Shown in pieces: positions 55,446-63,891 of a stretch of DNA of 64,000 bases. Within the stretch, counting starts at the first letter, position 1, and every line of letters starts with the position of its first letter. The DNA is taken from assembly GCA_000696115.1 (NCBI GenBank), contig JJOH01000012.1:124001-188000 (forward strand), written 5' to 3'. The notes under the pieces are model-generated. The model did not search any database. It was given only the letters and a program-made list of their open reading frames with translations, and was not told where the DNA came from. The stretch comes from Streptomyces olindensis (GTDB lineage: Bacteria; Actinomycetota; Actinomycetes; Streptomycetales; Streptomycetaceae). Position numbers and translations under genes: made by a program.

Positions 55446-56627
55446 TCACCAGCCGTTGACGCGGGGCCAGTACGCCTGGATCACGGGGGCGGGGCCGGCT
55501 GCCCGGCCGCTGTCGATGACGTGGTAGCCGTGGTGCTGGGCCGCGGTGGCGCAGGCGTGGTTGGGCAGGACGCGCAGGCGGGTGCCCACCGGCAGGTCGG
55601 GCAGGCGGGCGCCGTCGCGGACGGTGAGAGTGCCGTGCTCCTGGCTGGCGGCCGTCATGACCAGGCCGGGGACGAGGGTGCCGTCCAGGTCGGTGACCAG
55701 ACCGTAGCCCTGGTCCTGCGGCTGGGCGGCGGTGCCGCGGTCGCGGGACATGGCCATCCAGCCGCCGTCGGTGAGGATCCACCCGTATTCGGGCCGGTGG
55801 CCGATGACGGTCACGACGACGGAGAGAGCGAGGTCGTCGAGGCCGCAGACGCCGAGACCGGCCATCACCAGGTCGAAGAAGACGTAGTTCCCGGCGCGCA
55901 GTTCGGTGACTCCGGTGAGGTCCTCGGCGGCGTGGGCTGTGGGGGTCGAGCCGACGCTGACGGTGTGAACGGGCAGGCCGGCCGTGCGCAGGCGTTCGGC
56001 CGCGGTTACGGCGGTGTCGCGTTCGTTCCGCGCCGCCAGGAGCTGGTCATCGGCGGTGTGCGCGAAGTAGGACTCGCCGGCGTGGGTCAGGACGCCGTCC
56101 AGACAGCCCGCCTCGTGCAGCACCCTGCCGATCTCGAGGAGTCGGGGCGCGTCGGGCTTGAGGCCGCCGCGGTGGCCGTCGCAGTCGATCTCGATCTGGG
56201 TGGGGAGAGGCAGACCGGCCCCTTGGGCGGCTTCCGCGACGGACACGGCCTGCTCGAGGCTGTCCAGCAGGACGCGCAGGCGCACACCGCGGCGCAGCAG
56301 CGCGATCACACGGGGGAGTTTCTGCGGGGCGATGCCGACGGCGTACGTGATGTCGGTGTAGCCGCCGTCGGCGAACGCCTCCGCCTCGGCGAGGGTGGAG
56401 ACGGTGACCGGGCAGGGCGGCGCGCCCTCGTGGAGGAGGGCGGCGACGTCGAGGCTCTTGGCCGTCTTGACGTGCGGGCGCAGGGTGACCCCGAGGCGGT
56501 CGGCCCTGTCCCGCAGGCGGGCGATGTTGCGCAGGGTCCGGTGGACGTCGACGACGGCGAACGGGGTGTCCGGGTCGGCCAAGGTCCGTGCGCCGGCTGG
56601 GCTCGTGGTGCCCGCGGGACTGTTCAC
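55446..56627 (-). CDS. D-threonine aldolase / D-serine dehydratase-like PLP enzyme
   Basis: This 393-residue fold-type III PLP enzyme has an alanine-racemase-like barrel with cofactor lysine K54 in R-P-H-V-K-T-A-K-S. The C-terminal metal site is P-N-H-A-C-A-T, typical of the D-threonine aldolase/DSD1 group, which needs a divalent metal next to PLP. It acts on a D-amino acid; which one, and whether it cleaves or deaminates, is not decidable. The start is GTG at 56627 with only a weak ribosome site. An A/T-rich region (56700-56750) upstream may hold its operator. Confidence 0.88.
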   Translation of the reverse strand: MNSPAGTTSPAGARTLADPDTPFAVVDVHRTLRNIARLRDRADRLGVTLRPHVKTAKSLDVAALLHEGAPPCPVTVSTLAEAEAFADGGYTDITYAVGIAPQKLPRVIALLRRGVRLRVLLDSLEQAVSVAEAAQGAGLPLPTQIEIDCDGHRGGLKPDAPRLLEIGRVLHEAGCLDGVLTHAGESYFAHTADDQLLAARNERDTAVTAAERLRTAGLPVHTVSVGSTPTAHAAEDLTGVTELRAGNYVFFDLVMAGLGVCGLDDLALSVVVTVIGHRPEYGWILTDGGWMAMSRDRGTAAQPQDQGYGLVTDLDGTLVPGLVMTAASQEHGTLTVRDGARLPDLPVGTRLRVLPNHACATAAQHHGYHVIDSGRAAGPAPVIQAYWPRVNGW

Positions 56628-56968
56628 AGGGGGACGTCCATGTTCTCCGCCCTTTCATGTGGCGTAGGTGCGAACGATGACGCCGGTGTCCGGTGTGATG
56701 AGACCCCGGTTGGATTGTCCATCTAAATTCTGGACTCGAAGTCTAAGCAGGCAGTCGCCGGCTGTCCAACGCGGGCCGGACGCACGTGCACCGGGCGGGC
56801 GGCACGTCATCGTGCTCCGGTGGCGCTGCCCGTACGGATGAATTCCCCCCGGGGCGCGGTCCGCGAGGCGTGTCGGACCCGGGGGTGTCGTCGGCCGGTC
56901 GGTACGACGGGACCCGGTGCCCGGCCCTCCGGGCGGGCCCGTCCGAGTCCACCGCCGAAAGGGAAACC

Positions 56969-57790
56969 GTGACCGCTCCCGTCACCCTCGACCACCGCGT
57001 CTCCGGCTACAACCTGCGGCACGCCTACTGTCTCGCCCAGGCGTGCGCGCTGGCGTACAAGGACCGGGCCACCATCGAGCAGCAGGCGGACAAGTGGGGC
57101 TTCGGCCGCGTGCGCCACCACGAGACGCGGTTCACGCCGCCGTTCCCGCTGCAGGACACGCAGGCGTACACGCTGGCCAGCGACCACATGATCATCACCG
57201 CGTTCCGCGGTACGGAACCCGCGCAGATCAAGGACTGGCTGACCGACGGCACGGCACCGCCGCGGCGCGGCCCGGACGGCACCGGGTACGTCCACCACGG
57301 CTTCGCCGAGGCCCTGGACTCGATCTACCCGGACGTCCTGGCCACGCTCGACGAGTGGCGCACCGACGGGCAGAGCGTGTGGTTCACGGGGCACAGCCTC
57401 GGCGGAGCGCTGGCGATGCTCGCCGGGGCGCGGATGTACCTGGAGGAGCCGCGGCTGGCGGCGGACGGCGTGTACACCTTCGGCCAGCCCCGCACCTGCG
57501 ACCCGACGCTCGCCGCCGCGTACGACAAGGGCTACAAGAACCGCATGTACCGCTTCGTCAACAACAACGACATCGTGCCGCAGCTCCCGCCGGAGCCCTT
57601 CTACACGCATGTGAGCGCCCTGCGGTACATCGACTCCCACGGGCGGATCCGCGAGTCCATGCCGCTGATCGGCGGGCTGGCCGACCGGGTGAGCGGGATG
57701 ACCGCCGACCTCTTCGCACCCGCCGGCGACGGCGTCCGGGACCACTTCGTCGACAGCTATCTGAGGGTCCTGGAGGGGAACCTCGACTGA
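56969..57790 (+). CDS. Class 3 (fungal-type) lipase family protein
   Basis: This 273-residue alpha/beta hydrolase has the nucleophile Ser in F-T-G-H-S-L-G-G-A-L-A, the lipase-3 oxyanion segment I-T-A-F-R-G-T-E and catalytic Asp/His expected in N-N-D-I-V-P and the C-terminal D-H-F-V-D-S-Y. No signal peptide is visible, so it is probably cytoplasmic or exported by another route. GTG at 56969 follows GGGAAA; the longer upstream frame encodes Arg/Pro-rich shadow sequence. Its lipid or ester substrate is unknown. Confidence 0.88.
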   Translation: MTAPVTLDHRVSGYNLRHAYCLAQACALAYKDRATIEQQADKWGFGRVRHHETRFTPPFPLQDTQAYTLASDHMIITAFRGTEPAQIKDWLTDGTAPPRRGPDGTGYVHHGFAEALDSIYPDVLATLDEWRTDGQSVWFTGHSLGGALAMLAGARMYLEEPRLAADGVYTFGQPRTCDPTLAAAYDKGYKNRMYRFVNNNDIVPQLPPEPFYTHVSALRYIDSHGRIRESMPLIGGLADRVSGMTADLFAPAGDGVRDHFVDSYLRVLEGNLD

Positions 57791-57800
57791 GGCGGCACCC

Positions 57801-57821
57801 CCGCACCCGGCCCGGGTGCGG
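57801..57821 (+). terminator. Hairpin after the lipase gene
   Basis: An 8-bp stem (CCGCACCC / GGGTGCGG) with a 5-nt loop lies 11 bp after the stop; no T run. Confidence 0.5.
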
Positions 57822-58015
57822 CAGCGTCGGAATCCCGCCGAATTCGCGGACGGGGCGTACGGCTGGGTGAGGGACGGGGCGAGCGGCGCGAGAATGGTGG
57901 GGACCTGGCGAGGTGCACGCGGCACATTCGGGCGAAACGATCCGCCAGTCAGGCTCCGCAGCTGCGACCGCTGTCTTCACCCCGGCACGAGCGCGCCGAA
58001 ACGGAGGACCGACGC

Positions 58016-59077
58016 ATGGCCACACCGCTCACCGCCGCCCGGCTCGTCGCCGCGTTGCAGGCCGAGGGCTGCGCCGTTCACGAGGTCACTGGCTGGCGCA
58101 CCAACAACCGTAATCACAAAGGGCCTTGGGGGCCCGTCCACGGCGTGATGATCCACCACACCGTCACCGGGCCCGGCACGGACGTCGTCGGGCTCATCTA
58201 CCACGGCCACAGCGCCCTGCCCGGCCCGCTCGCCACCGGCTGCATCACCAAGGACGGCGTCGTCCACCTGACCGGCAACGGCCGGGCCAACCACGCCGGC
58301 GGCGGTGACGGCGACGTACTGAACGCCGTCATCGGCGAGTCGTACGGCGCCTACCCGCCCCCCACGCACGAGCACGACGGCTCGGGCGGCGCGGTCGACG
58401 GCAACGCCCGCTTCTACGGCTGGGAGTGCGAGAACAAGGGCGACGGCAGGGATCCCTGGCCCCCCGCCCAGTACCTCGCCATGGTCAAGGCCACCGCCGC
58501 GGTCTGCCGCGCGCACGGCTGGGGCCACAAGAGCGCGATCGGCCACCTGGAATGGAGCGACTGGAAGGTCGACCCGCGCGGGTTCGACATGGCCGGCTTC
58601 CGCCGTGACGTGGCCGACGCCCTGGCCCTCCCGGCGGGCCTGTGGGAAGGAGAGGACCCCATGCCCCAGTACGTCAACCTCGGTGTCGCCGGGCGGTACC
58701 AACTCCCGCCGGGCGCCTGGGACTCGGTGGAGTTCGCCACCGAGTGGAGCGACGAGACCGGTGACCACGCCACCGGCGGGAGCGTCTTCGCCCGGGGACC
58801 GGCCCGTTTCAGCGGGACCGTCAGCCTCCACCTCGACGGGCTGCCGGCGGGCGCGGTCGTCCAGGCGCGCATGTCGGAGTACCAGGGCGACCAGCACCGC
58901 GCCGACCACCCGATCCACGAGATCGTGGGGACCGGCGGCGGCACCTTCGCCGTCCTGCCCGTGACGAAGCGCATAGCGTCGGGACGCAGCATGCGCGTCC
59001 GGCTGCTGAACCAGGCCGCCGTCCCGGTCACCGTCGTGAGCGCCGTGCTGACCGTGCTGGTGTGGAAGGAGGCGTGA
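58016..59077 (+). CDS. Amidase_2-type N-acetylmuramoyl-L-alanine amidase, endolysin-like
   Basis: This 353-residue zinc amidase has a catalytic domain at about 20-205. Metal ligands are expected at H47 or H48 (M-I-H-H-T-V), the His in G-H-L-E-W-S and the Asp in K-V-D-P. The C-terminal 150 residues form a beta-sandwich-like domain without recognised wall-binding motifs. There is no signal peptide, as in phage endolysins that need a holin; no holin or other phage gene is nearby. GGAGGA precedes the ATG. Confidence 0.88.
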   Translation: MATPLTAARLVAALQAEGCAVHEVTGWRTNNRNHKGPWGPVHGVMIHHTVTGPGTDVVGLIYHGHSALPGPLATGCITKDGVVHLTGNGRANHAGGGDGDVLNAVIGESYGAYPPPTHEHDGSGGAVDGNARFYGWECENKGDGRDPWPPAQYLAMVKATAAVCRAHGWGHKSAIGHLEWSDWKVDPRGFDMAGFRRDVADALALPAGLWEGEDPMPQYVNLGVAGRYQLPPGAWDSVEFATEWSDETGDHATGGSVFARGPARFSGTVSLHLDGLPAGAVVQARMSEYQGDQHRADHPIHEIVGTGGGTFAVLPVTKRIASGRSMRVRLLNQAAVPVTVVSAVLTVLVWKEA

Positions 59078-59087
59078 GCGCCCCGGG

Positions 59088-60569
59088 TCACTTCGGCGCC
59101 GGGAGTCCGGGGCCCTGGCAGCGCACGTTCGCCGCGGGCACCGTTCCGTCCACCAGGTAGGCCGCCGCGGTGCCGTCCACGCACGCGTCGCCGCGGCTCG
59201 CGAACACGCCGTGGGAGTAGTCGTCGTCGAGGGTGACCAGGCGTGAGCCGGGGAGCAGCCGCTGCAGGGAGCGGGCTCCCTCGACCGGTGTCACGGGGTC
59301 GTGTGCGGAGGCGACCAGGAGGACCGGCGGAGCGGCGGGGCTGCCGAGCGGGGTGCGGTGCGCGGGCCGGTGGTGCCAGTAGGCGCAGGTGCTCGCCTCC
59401 ATGCCGGTCAGCACCGGCTGCGGGTCGGCACGGCGGGTGCGGCGGATGTCCGCGACGATGTCGCGGGGGGTGGGGCCCGGCCCGTCGGCGCACTTGACGA
59501 CGCGGTTGGCCGCTTCGTACGTGCGGGAGTCCGGGCCGTCGAAGGCGGTGGCCGGGCGCAGCGCGTCGACGCCGCCGTCGGCCAGGTAGCCGCGCAGCCC
59601 GCCGGCCAGGCCCGCCCACCGCTCGGTACGGCCCAGGGCGCGGTACACCGCCCGGTCGAACTCCGCCGGACCGAAACCGGCCACCGGCCGTGCGGCGAGC
59701 CCCCGGCGCACGCGCAGGTAGGACGCGCGCACCTCGGCCGGTGTCTCGCCCAGCCCGAAGTACCCGGCGGCCCAGGCGAAGAACGTGTCGCGCTGACGCA
59801 GCAGCGCCCGGCTCTGCAGGACGTCGAAGTCGTACCAGTCCCAGGGGCCGACGACGCTGTCCAGCACCATCCGGCCCACGCGGTGCGGGAACCGGGCGGT
59901 GTAGGCGGCGCCCAGGTAGGTGCCGTAGGAGACGCCGAGGAAGCTCGTCCTCGGTTCGCCGAGGGCCGCGCGTATCGCGTCCATGTCGTACACCGTCTGC
60001 TCGGTGGACAGGTACGGCAGCAGGCGGCCCGTGTGCGCGGCGCAGTCGTACGCCATGGCCCGCAGGGACCTCAGGTACGTCCGTTCCGCCGCGGGCCCCA
60101 CCGGGACCGGGTCGCCGCCCGGGCTGTCGAAGAGGCCTCCCATCGGGCCACACGTGACGGGGGTGCTCCGCCCCGTGCCGCGTGGGTCGAAGCCGATCAC
60201 GTCGTAGGCGCGCCGCACGCTCTCGGGGAGTTTCGCCCGCTTGGTGACCGCGTAGGGGAGTCCGGAGCCGCCCGGGCCGCCCGGGTTGACCAGCAGGATG
60301 CCGCGCCGTTCGGCGGGCGTGCCCGAGGCGCGGACCCGGGAGACCGCCACCTCGATGCGAGGGCCTCGGGGGTGCCGCCAGTCCAGCGGCACGGTGAGCC
60401 GTCCGCACTCCACGCGCTCGCGAGGGGCCGGCCGGGGGACGGAGTCCGGGCAGGCGCCGAACCGCAGGGGCGAAGGCGCCTCCGAGGCCTGGACGGGGGC
60501 GGCCGGGAGCAGCGCGGTGGCGGCCGTGAGGGCGCACAGCAGTGCGGTGCGGCGTGCGGGACGGGTCAA
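59088..60569 (-). CDS. Secreted alpha/beta hydrolase of the tripeptidyl aminopeptidase (SlpD/E, TAP) family
   Basis: This 493-residue exported serine hydrolase has a signal peptide (R-P-A-R-R-T-A-L-L-C-A-L to A-P-V-Q-A-S, about 33 residues). The oxyanion N-P-G-G-P-G-G-S-G is followed by the nucleophile Ser in G-V-S-Y-G-T-Y-L-G and the C-terminal Asp/His in S-A-H-D-P-V-T-P and Y-S-H-G-V-F. The family removes N-terminal tripeptides from secreted proteins. The start is taken as TTG at 60569, with GGAG correctly placed; ATG codons further upstream would lie within the Zur-like box. It shares that box with the divergent operon at 60717. Confidence 0.87.
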   Translation of the reverse strand: MTRPARRTALLCALTAATALLPAAPVQASEAPSPLRFGACPDSVPRPAPRERVECGRLTVPLDWRHPRGPRIEVAVSRVRASGTPAERRGILLVNPGGPGGSGLPYAVTKRAKLPESVRRAYDVIGFDPRGTGRSTPVTCGPMGGLFDSPGGDPVPVGPAAERTYLRSLRAMAYDCAAHTGRLLPYLSTEQTVYDMDAIRAALGEPRTSFLGVSYGTYLGAAYTARFPHRVGRMVLDSVVGPWDWYDFDVLQSRALLRQRDTFFAWAAGYFGLGETPAEVRASYLRVRRGLAARPVAGFGPAEFDRAVYRALGRTERWAGLAGGLRGYLADGGVDALRPATAFDGPDSRTYEAANRVVKCADGPGPTPRDIVADIRRTRRADPQPVLTGMEASTCAYWHHRPAHRTPLGSPAAPPVLLVASAHDPVTPVEGARSLQRLLPGSRLVTLDDDYSHGVFASRGDACVDGTAAAYLVDGTVPAANVRCQGPGLPAPK

Positions 60570-60600
60570 GGGGTTCTCCAGAAGATCTTCGCCCAACCAG

Positions 60601-60629
60601 ATGACAATGAAAATGATTATCGATAACGT
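60601..60629 (+). promoter_or_regulatory. Putative promoter of the ATP-grasp operon
   Basis: ATGACA, 17 nt, TAACGT, with the Zur/Fur-like box entirely inside the spacer, the ideal place for metal-dependent repression. Predicted leader about 80 nt. Confidence 0.55.
60603..60626. promoter_or_regulatory. Zur/Fur-like metal-regulator box
   Basis: TGAAAATGATTATCG (60608-60622) matches the actinobacterial Zur pattern TGAAAATcATTTTCA at 12 of the 14 positions outside the centre. The overlapping GACAATGAAAATGATTATC (60603-60621) matches 16 of 19 of the enteric Fur consensus. A perfect TTATCGATAA palindrome overlaps the right side. It is an A/T-rich patch in an otherwise very GC-rich intergenic region between two divergent genes. 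Confidence 0.7.
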
Positions 60630-60716
60630 CTTCGGCGGCAACACCCGGCGCCCTCCCCCCGGAGGGCTCGCCGGGCTGCCCGCACGCCTCGAACTCATCG
60701 TGGAAAAGGGGGAGTT

Positions 60717-61973
60717 GTGGCTCATCTGTTGGTGGTCGAGAGCTGGGTCGGCTCCATGAGCAGACTGCTGCCGCGGGCGATCCGGGAGAACGGGCACACG
60801 TTCACCTTCCTCACCCGCGACCTGCACCACTACCTGCGCTCGGCACCGGAGGGGACGGCTCATCCGCTGCTCGGCGCCCGCAACGTCATCACCGCCGACA
60901 CCAACGACATCGAGGCACTGCTGCCCGAGGTCGAGCGGCTGCACGAGGTGCTCGGCTTCGACGGGGTCGTCACGTCCTGCGACTACTACCTGCCGGCGGT
61001 GGCCCGGATCGCGGGCCGTCTCGGCCTGCCCGGCCCCGGGCCGGAGGCCGTCGAGAACGCCTGCCGCAAGGACGCCACCCGCCGCGTCCTCGACGACGCC
61101 GGGGTCCCGGGCCCGCGCTTCGCCGTGCGCGAGGAGTGGGCCGACATCGCCCGAGCGGCCCGGGAGATCGGCTATCCGCTGGTCGTCAAACCCGTCGACC
61201 TGTGTGCGGGCATGTACGTGCGCCGGGTCGACGACGAGGCCGCACTCGCCGCCGCCTGCCGGGCCCTGGCCGACTTCCCGGTCAACGCCCGAGGACAGCG
61301 GCGCACGCCCGTGGTGCTGCTCGAAGAGCTGCTGGACGGGCCCGAGGTGAGCGTCGAGACGGTGTCGCACGCGGGCGCGGTCCAGGTGGTGGGCGTGACC
61401 GACAAGAGCGTCGGCGGGGCACCCGCCTTCGTCGAGACCGGGCACATGTTCCCGGCCGCCCTGGCACCGGCCGACACCGACGCCGCCGAGCAGACCGCCC
61501 TGGCCGCGCTCAAGGCCCTCGGCCTGACCGACGGGGTCGTGGCACACACGGAGATCAAGCTGACCTCCGCCGGACCGCGCGTGGTCGAGGTCAACCCCCG
61601 GCCCGCCGGGAACCGCATCACCGAGCTCATACGCCACGTCACCGGCATCGACCTGGCCGCCGCCTTCGTCGACGTCGCCCTGGGCCGCGCACCCGACCTG
61701 CGGCACACCGACACCGGGCTGCGCAGCGCCGCCATCGGCTTCCTGGTGCCGGAGGCCTCCGGCACCCTCGAAGCGCTGGACGGCAGCGGGACGGCCGACC
61801 GGCCCGGGGTGCTGGAGGTCCAACTCGCCGAGCCCGGCAGGACGGTGAAGGCGGCCGGCAGCAACAACGAGTACCTGGGGCACGTCATGGCCGGCGACGC
61901 CGACGGGCTCGGGGCCCGCGCCCGCGTCGAATCGCTGCTGGACGAACTGCGCTCGGGACTGGTGATCCGATGA
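60717..61973 (+). CDS. ATP-grasp ligase, first gene of a metallophore-like operon
   Basis: This 418-residue carboxylate-amine/thiol ligase has a pre-ATP-grasp domain (about 1-110), an ATP-grasp fold (about 110-310) with Y-P-L-V-V-K-P-V-D, L-L-E-E-L-L-D-G-P-E-V-S-V-E and the Mg-binding E-V-N-P-R-P-A-G-N, and a C-terminal extension. It would join two small carboxylate/amine building blocks with ATP. The start is GTG with AAGGGGGAG immediately upstream. The stop overlaps the next ATG by 4 nt. A Zur/Fur-like box in the promoter suggests expression in metal shortage. Confidence 0.88.
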   Translation: MAHLLVVESWVGSMSRLLPRAIRENGHTFTFLTRDLHHYLRSAPEGTAHPLLGARNVITADTNDIEALLPEVERLHEVLGFDGVVTSCDYYLPAVARIAGRLGLPGPGPEAVENACRKDATRRVLDDAGVPGPRFAVREEWADIARAAREIGYPLVVKPVDLCAGMYVRRVDDEAALAAACRALADFPVNARGQRRTPVVLLEELLDGPEVSVETVSHAGAVQVVGVTDKSVGGAPAFVETGHMFPAALAPADTDAAEQTALAALKALGLTDGVVAHTEIKLTSAGPRVVEVNPRPAGNRITELIRHVTGIDLAAAFVDVALGRAPDLRHTDTGLRSAAIGFLVPEASGTLEALDGSGTADRPGVLEVQLAEPGRTVKAAGSNNEYLGHVMAGDADGLGARARVESLLDELRSGLVIR

Positions 61974-62806
61974 CCACCGCCGTCACCGGCACGTCCTACG
62001 ACGACCTCGTGGCGCGGGTGCGCGACGGGGCCCTCGGACCCGACCCGGCCACCCTGCGCGTCTCCGTCGCCTTCACCACCCGGCAGGCCGTCCGGCACGC
62101 CGGGCGCGGCACCGGCTACCGCAACGAGGTCCTCAGCCTCCGTCTCGCCGAGGCCGTCGGCTCCTGCGCCGTCGAGCCCGGGGCGCTCCCGGACAGCGCG
62201 GTCGAGGAGTGCGTCGGCGCCGACGTGGCGCTGCTGCTGGAGCACCCGCTGCCGCCGGTGCGCGTGGCGGCCCTCGACGCCTACCTGATGCACGTCCTGC
62301 CGCACACCCCGGACCAGGGGGCCGCGCCCGTGCCACTGCCCGCCGGGTCGTCGCTGGAGAAGTCCCGGGCCCGGGCCGAGGCCGTCGTCGAGCTGCTCGA
62401 CCTGCCGCCCGGCGCCACGGTGCTCGTGGTGGGCGTCGTCAACTCCCTGCTGGAAGCGCTGCGTTCCCGCGGCCTGCGCTACGTCCCCTGCGACCTCAAG
62501 GGCGGCGCGACCGAGTGGGGCGAGCCGGTGGTCACCGACGCGCTCGCCGCGGCCGACGGGTGCGACGCGCTGCTCGTCTCCGGCATGACCCTGGGCAACG
62601 GCACCTTCGAACCGCTGCGGCTGCACGCCCTGGCCCACGGCAAGCAGCTCGTGATGTTCGCCCAGACCGGCAGCGCCGTGCTGCCCCGCCTCCTCGGCCA
62701 CGGGGTGAGCGCGGTGTGCGCGGAGCCGTACCCCTTCTTCTGGCTCGACGGCGGCCCCGGGGTCGTCCACCGCTACCGCGGCTCCTGTCCGGGAGGCGGC
62801 CGATGA
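61970..62806 (+). CDS. Rossmann-like DUF364 ('putative heavy-metal chelation') family protein
   Basis: This 278-residue protein has an N-terminal alpha/beta part with V-A-F-T-T-R-Q-A-V and a C-terminal Rossmann-like half (A-T-V-L-V-V-G-V-V-N-S-L and C-D-A-L-L-V-S-G-M-T-L-G-N-G-T-F). The last motif is typical of DUF364 proteins, which Pfam describes as putative heavy-metal chelation domains. No catalytic reaction is known to me. It is placed inside a biosynthetic operon, overlapping both neighbours by 4 nt, so it probably acts on an intermediate or on the metal-ligand complex. Confidence 0.75.
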   Translation: MTTAVTGTSYDDLVARVRDGALGPDPATLRVSVAFTTRQAVRHAGRGTGYRNEVLSLRLAEAVGSCAVEPGALPDSAVEECVGADVALLLEHPLPPVRVAALDAYLMHVLPHTPDQGAAPVPLPAGSSLEKSRARAEAVVELLDLPPGATVLVVGVVNSLLEALRSRGLRYVPCDLKGGATEWGEPVVTDALAAADGCDALLVSGMTLGNGTFEPLRLHALAHGKQLVMFAQTGSAVLPRLLGHGVSAVCAEPYPFFWLDGGPGVVHRYRGSCPGGGR

Positions 62807-63891
62807 CCGCGACCGCGCTCCGGCCGGAGGCACGCCGGGAACTGCTCTCCCTGCTCGGCCGCACCCCACTGGCCCGCATCACCGCCGACCTGCCCGGCCC
62901 CCACCCCGGCTTCTGGGCCAAGCTCGAAGGGCTCGCGGCGGGCGGGATGAAGGCACGGGCCGCCGTGTCCATGCTGCTCGGCGCCCGCGAGCGCGGCGAA
63001 CTCCTGCCCGGCGCCCCGGTCGTGGAGTCCACCTCCGGCACCCTCGGCATCGGACTCGCCTTCGCCGGACAGGCCCTCGGCCATCCGATCGTGCTGGTCG
63101 GCGACCGCGAACTGGAGCCGTCCATGCGGCAGTTGCTGCGCTCCCACGGCGTGCGGCTGGAGATCGCCGACCGCCCGGCCGAACCCGGCGGCTGGCAGGC
63201 CGCACGCCTCGCCCTGCTGCGCGACCTGCTCACCGAACTGCCCGGCGCCTACTGGCCCGACCAGTACAACAACCCCGACAACACCGCCGGCTACGCCTCC
63301 CTGGCCGCCGAACTCGCCGTGCAGCTCGACCACCTCGACATCCTGGTGTGCAGCGTCGGCACCGGCGGCCACAGCGCCGGCATCATCGGCCCGCTGCGCC
63401 GGCACTGGCCCGCCCTGCGGCTCATCGGCGTCGACGCCACCGGCTCCACCATCTTCGGCCAGCCCGCCCGGCCCCGGCTGATGCGCGGCCTCGGCAGCAG
63501 CATCCACCCGCGCAACGTCGCCTACGACGCCTTCGACGAGGTGCACTGGGTCGGCCCCGCCGAGGCCGTCGACAGCTGCCGCCGGCTGGCCCGGGGCGCC
63601 TTCGTCAGCGGCGGCTGGAGCACCGGCGCCGCCGCCCGGGTCGCCGCCTGGGCCGCCCGCGTCCACCCCGGGGCGGTCGTCGCCACCGTCTTCCCCGACG
63701 GACCGCACCGCTACCTCGGCACGGTCTACGACGACGACTTCACCACCGCCCACGGCCTCGACCCCGCGACCGCCGCCACCCGGCCCGTCGAGATCCCGCA
63801 CCCCTACGCGGCGGAGGCCGCCGGCTGGGTCCGCTGCACCCGCGTCAGCGACCCCCTCGCCGCCCCCGCCCTCCGGAAAGAGAGCCCGTGA
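62803..63891 (+). CDS. Cysteine synthase-like PLP enzyme (fold type II)
   Basis: This 362-residue enzyme resembles O-acetylserine sulfhydrylase/CBS-family proteins. PLP lysine is expected in A-A-G-G-M-K-A-R-A, a substrate loop in E-S-T-S-G-T-L-G-I and the phosphate-binding loop in S-V-G-T-G-G-H-S-A-G. In non-ribosomal and metallophore pathways such enzymes make 2,3-diaminopropionate or other beta-substituted alanines from activated serine (as SbnA does); that role is inferred from context. ATGA overlaps at both ends show tight coupling to the DUF364-like and enolase-family genes. Confidence 0.88.
   Translation: MTATALRPEARRELLSLLGRTPLARITADLPGPHPGFWAKLEGLAAGGMKARAAVSMLLGARERGELLPGAPVVESTSGTLGIGLAFAGQALGHPIVLVGDRELEPSMRQLLRSHGVRLEIADRPAEPGGWQAARLALLRDLLTELPGAYWPDQYNNPDNTAGYASLAAELAVQLDHLDILVCSVGTGGHSAGIIGPLRRHWPALRLIGVDATGSTIFGQPARPRLMRGLGSSIHPRNVAYDAFDEVHWVGPAEAVDSCRRLARGAFVSGGWSTGAAARVAAWAARVHPGAVVATVFPDGPHRYLGTVYDDDFTTAHGLDPATAATRPVEIPHPYAAEAAGWVRCTRVSDPLAAPALRKESP

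Noticed and set aside
58016..59077. Prophage suggested by the endolysin-like amidase
   Set aside because: No capsid, portal, tail, holin or integrase genes flank it; isolated amidases of this kind occur in Streptomyces chromosomes.
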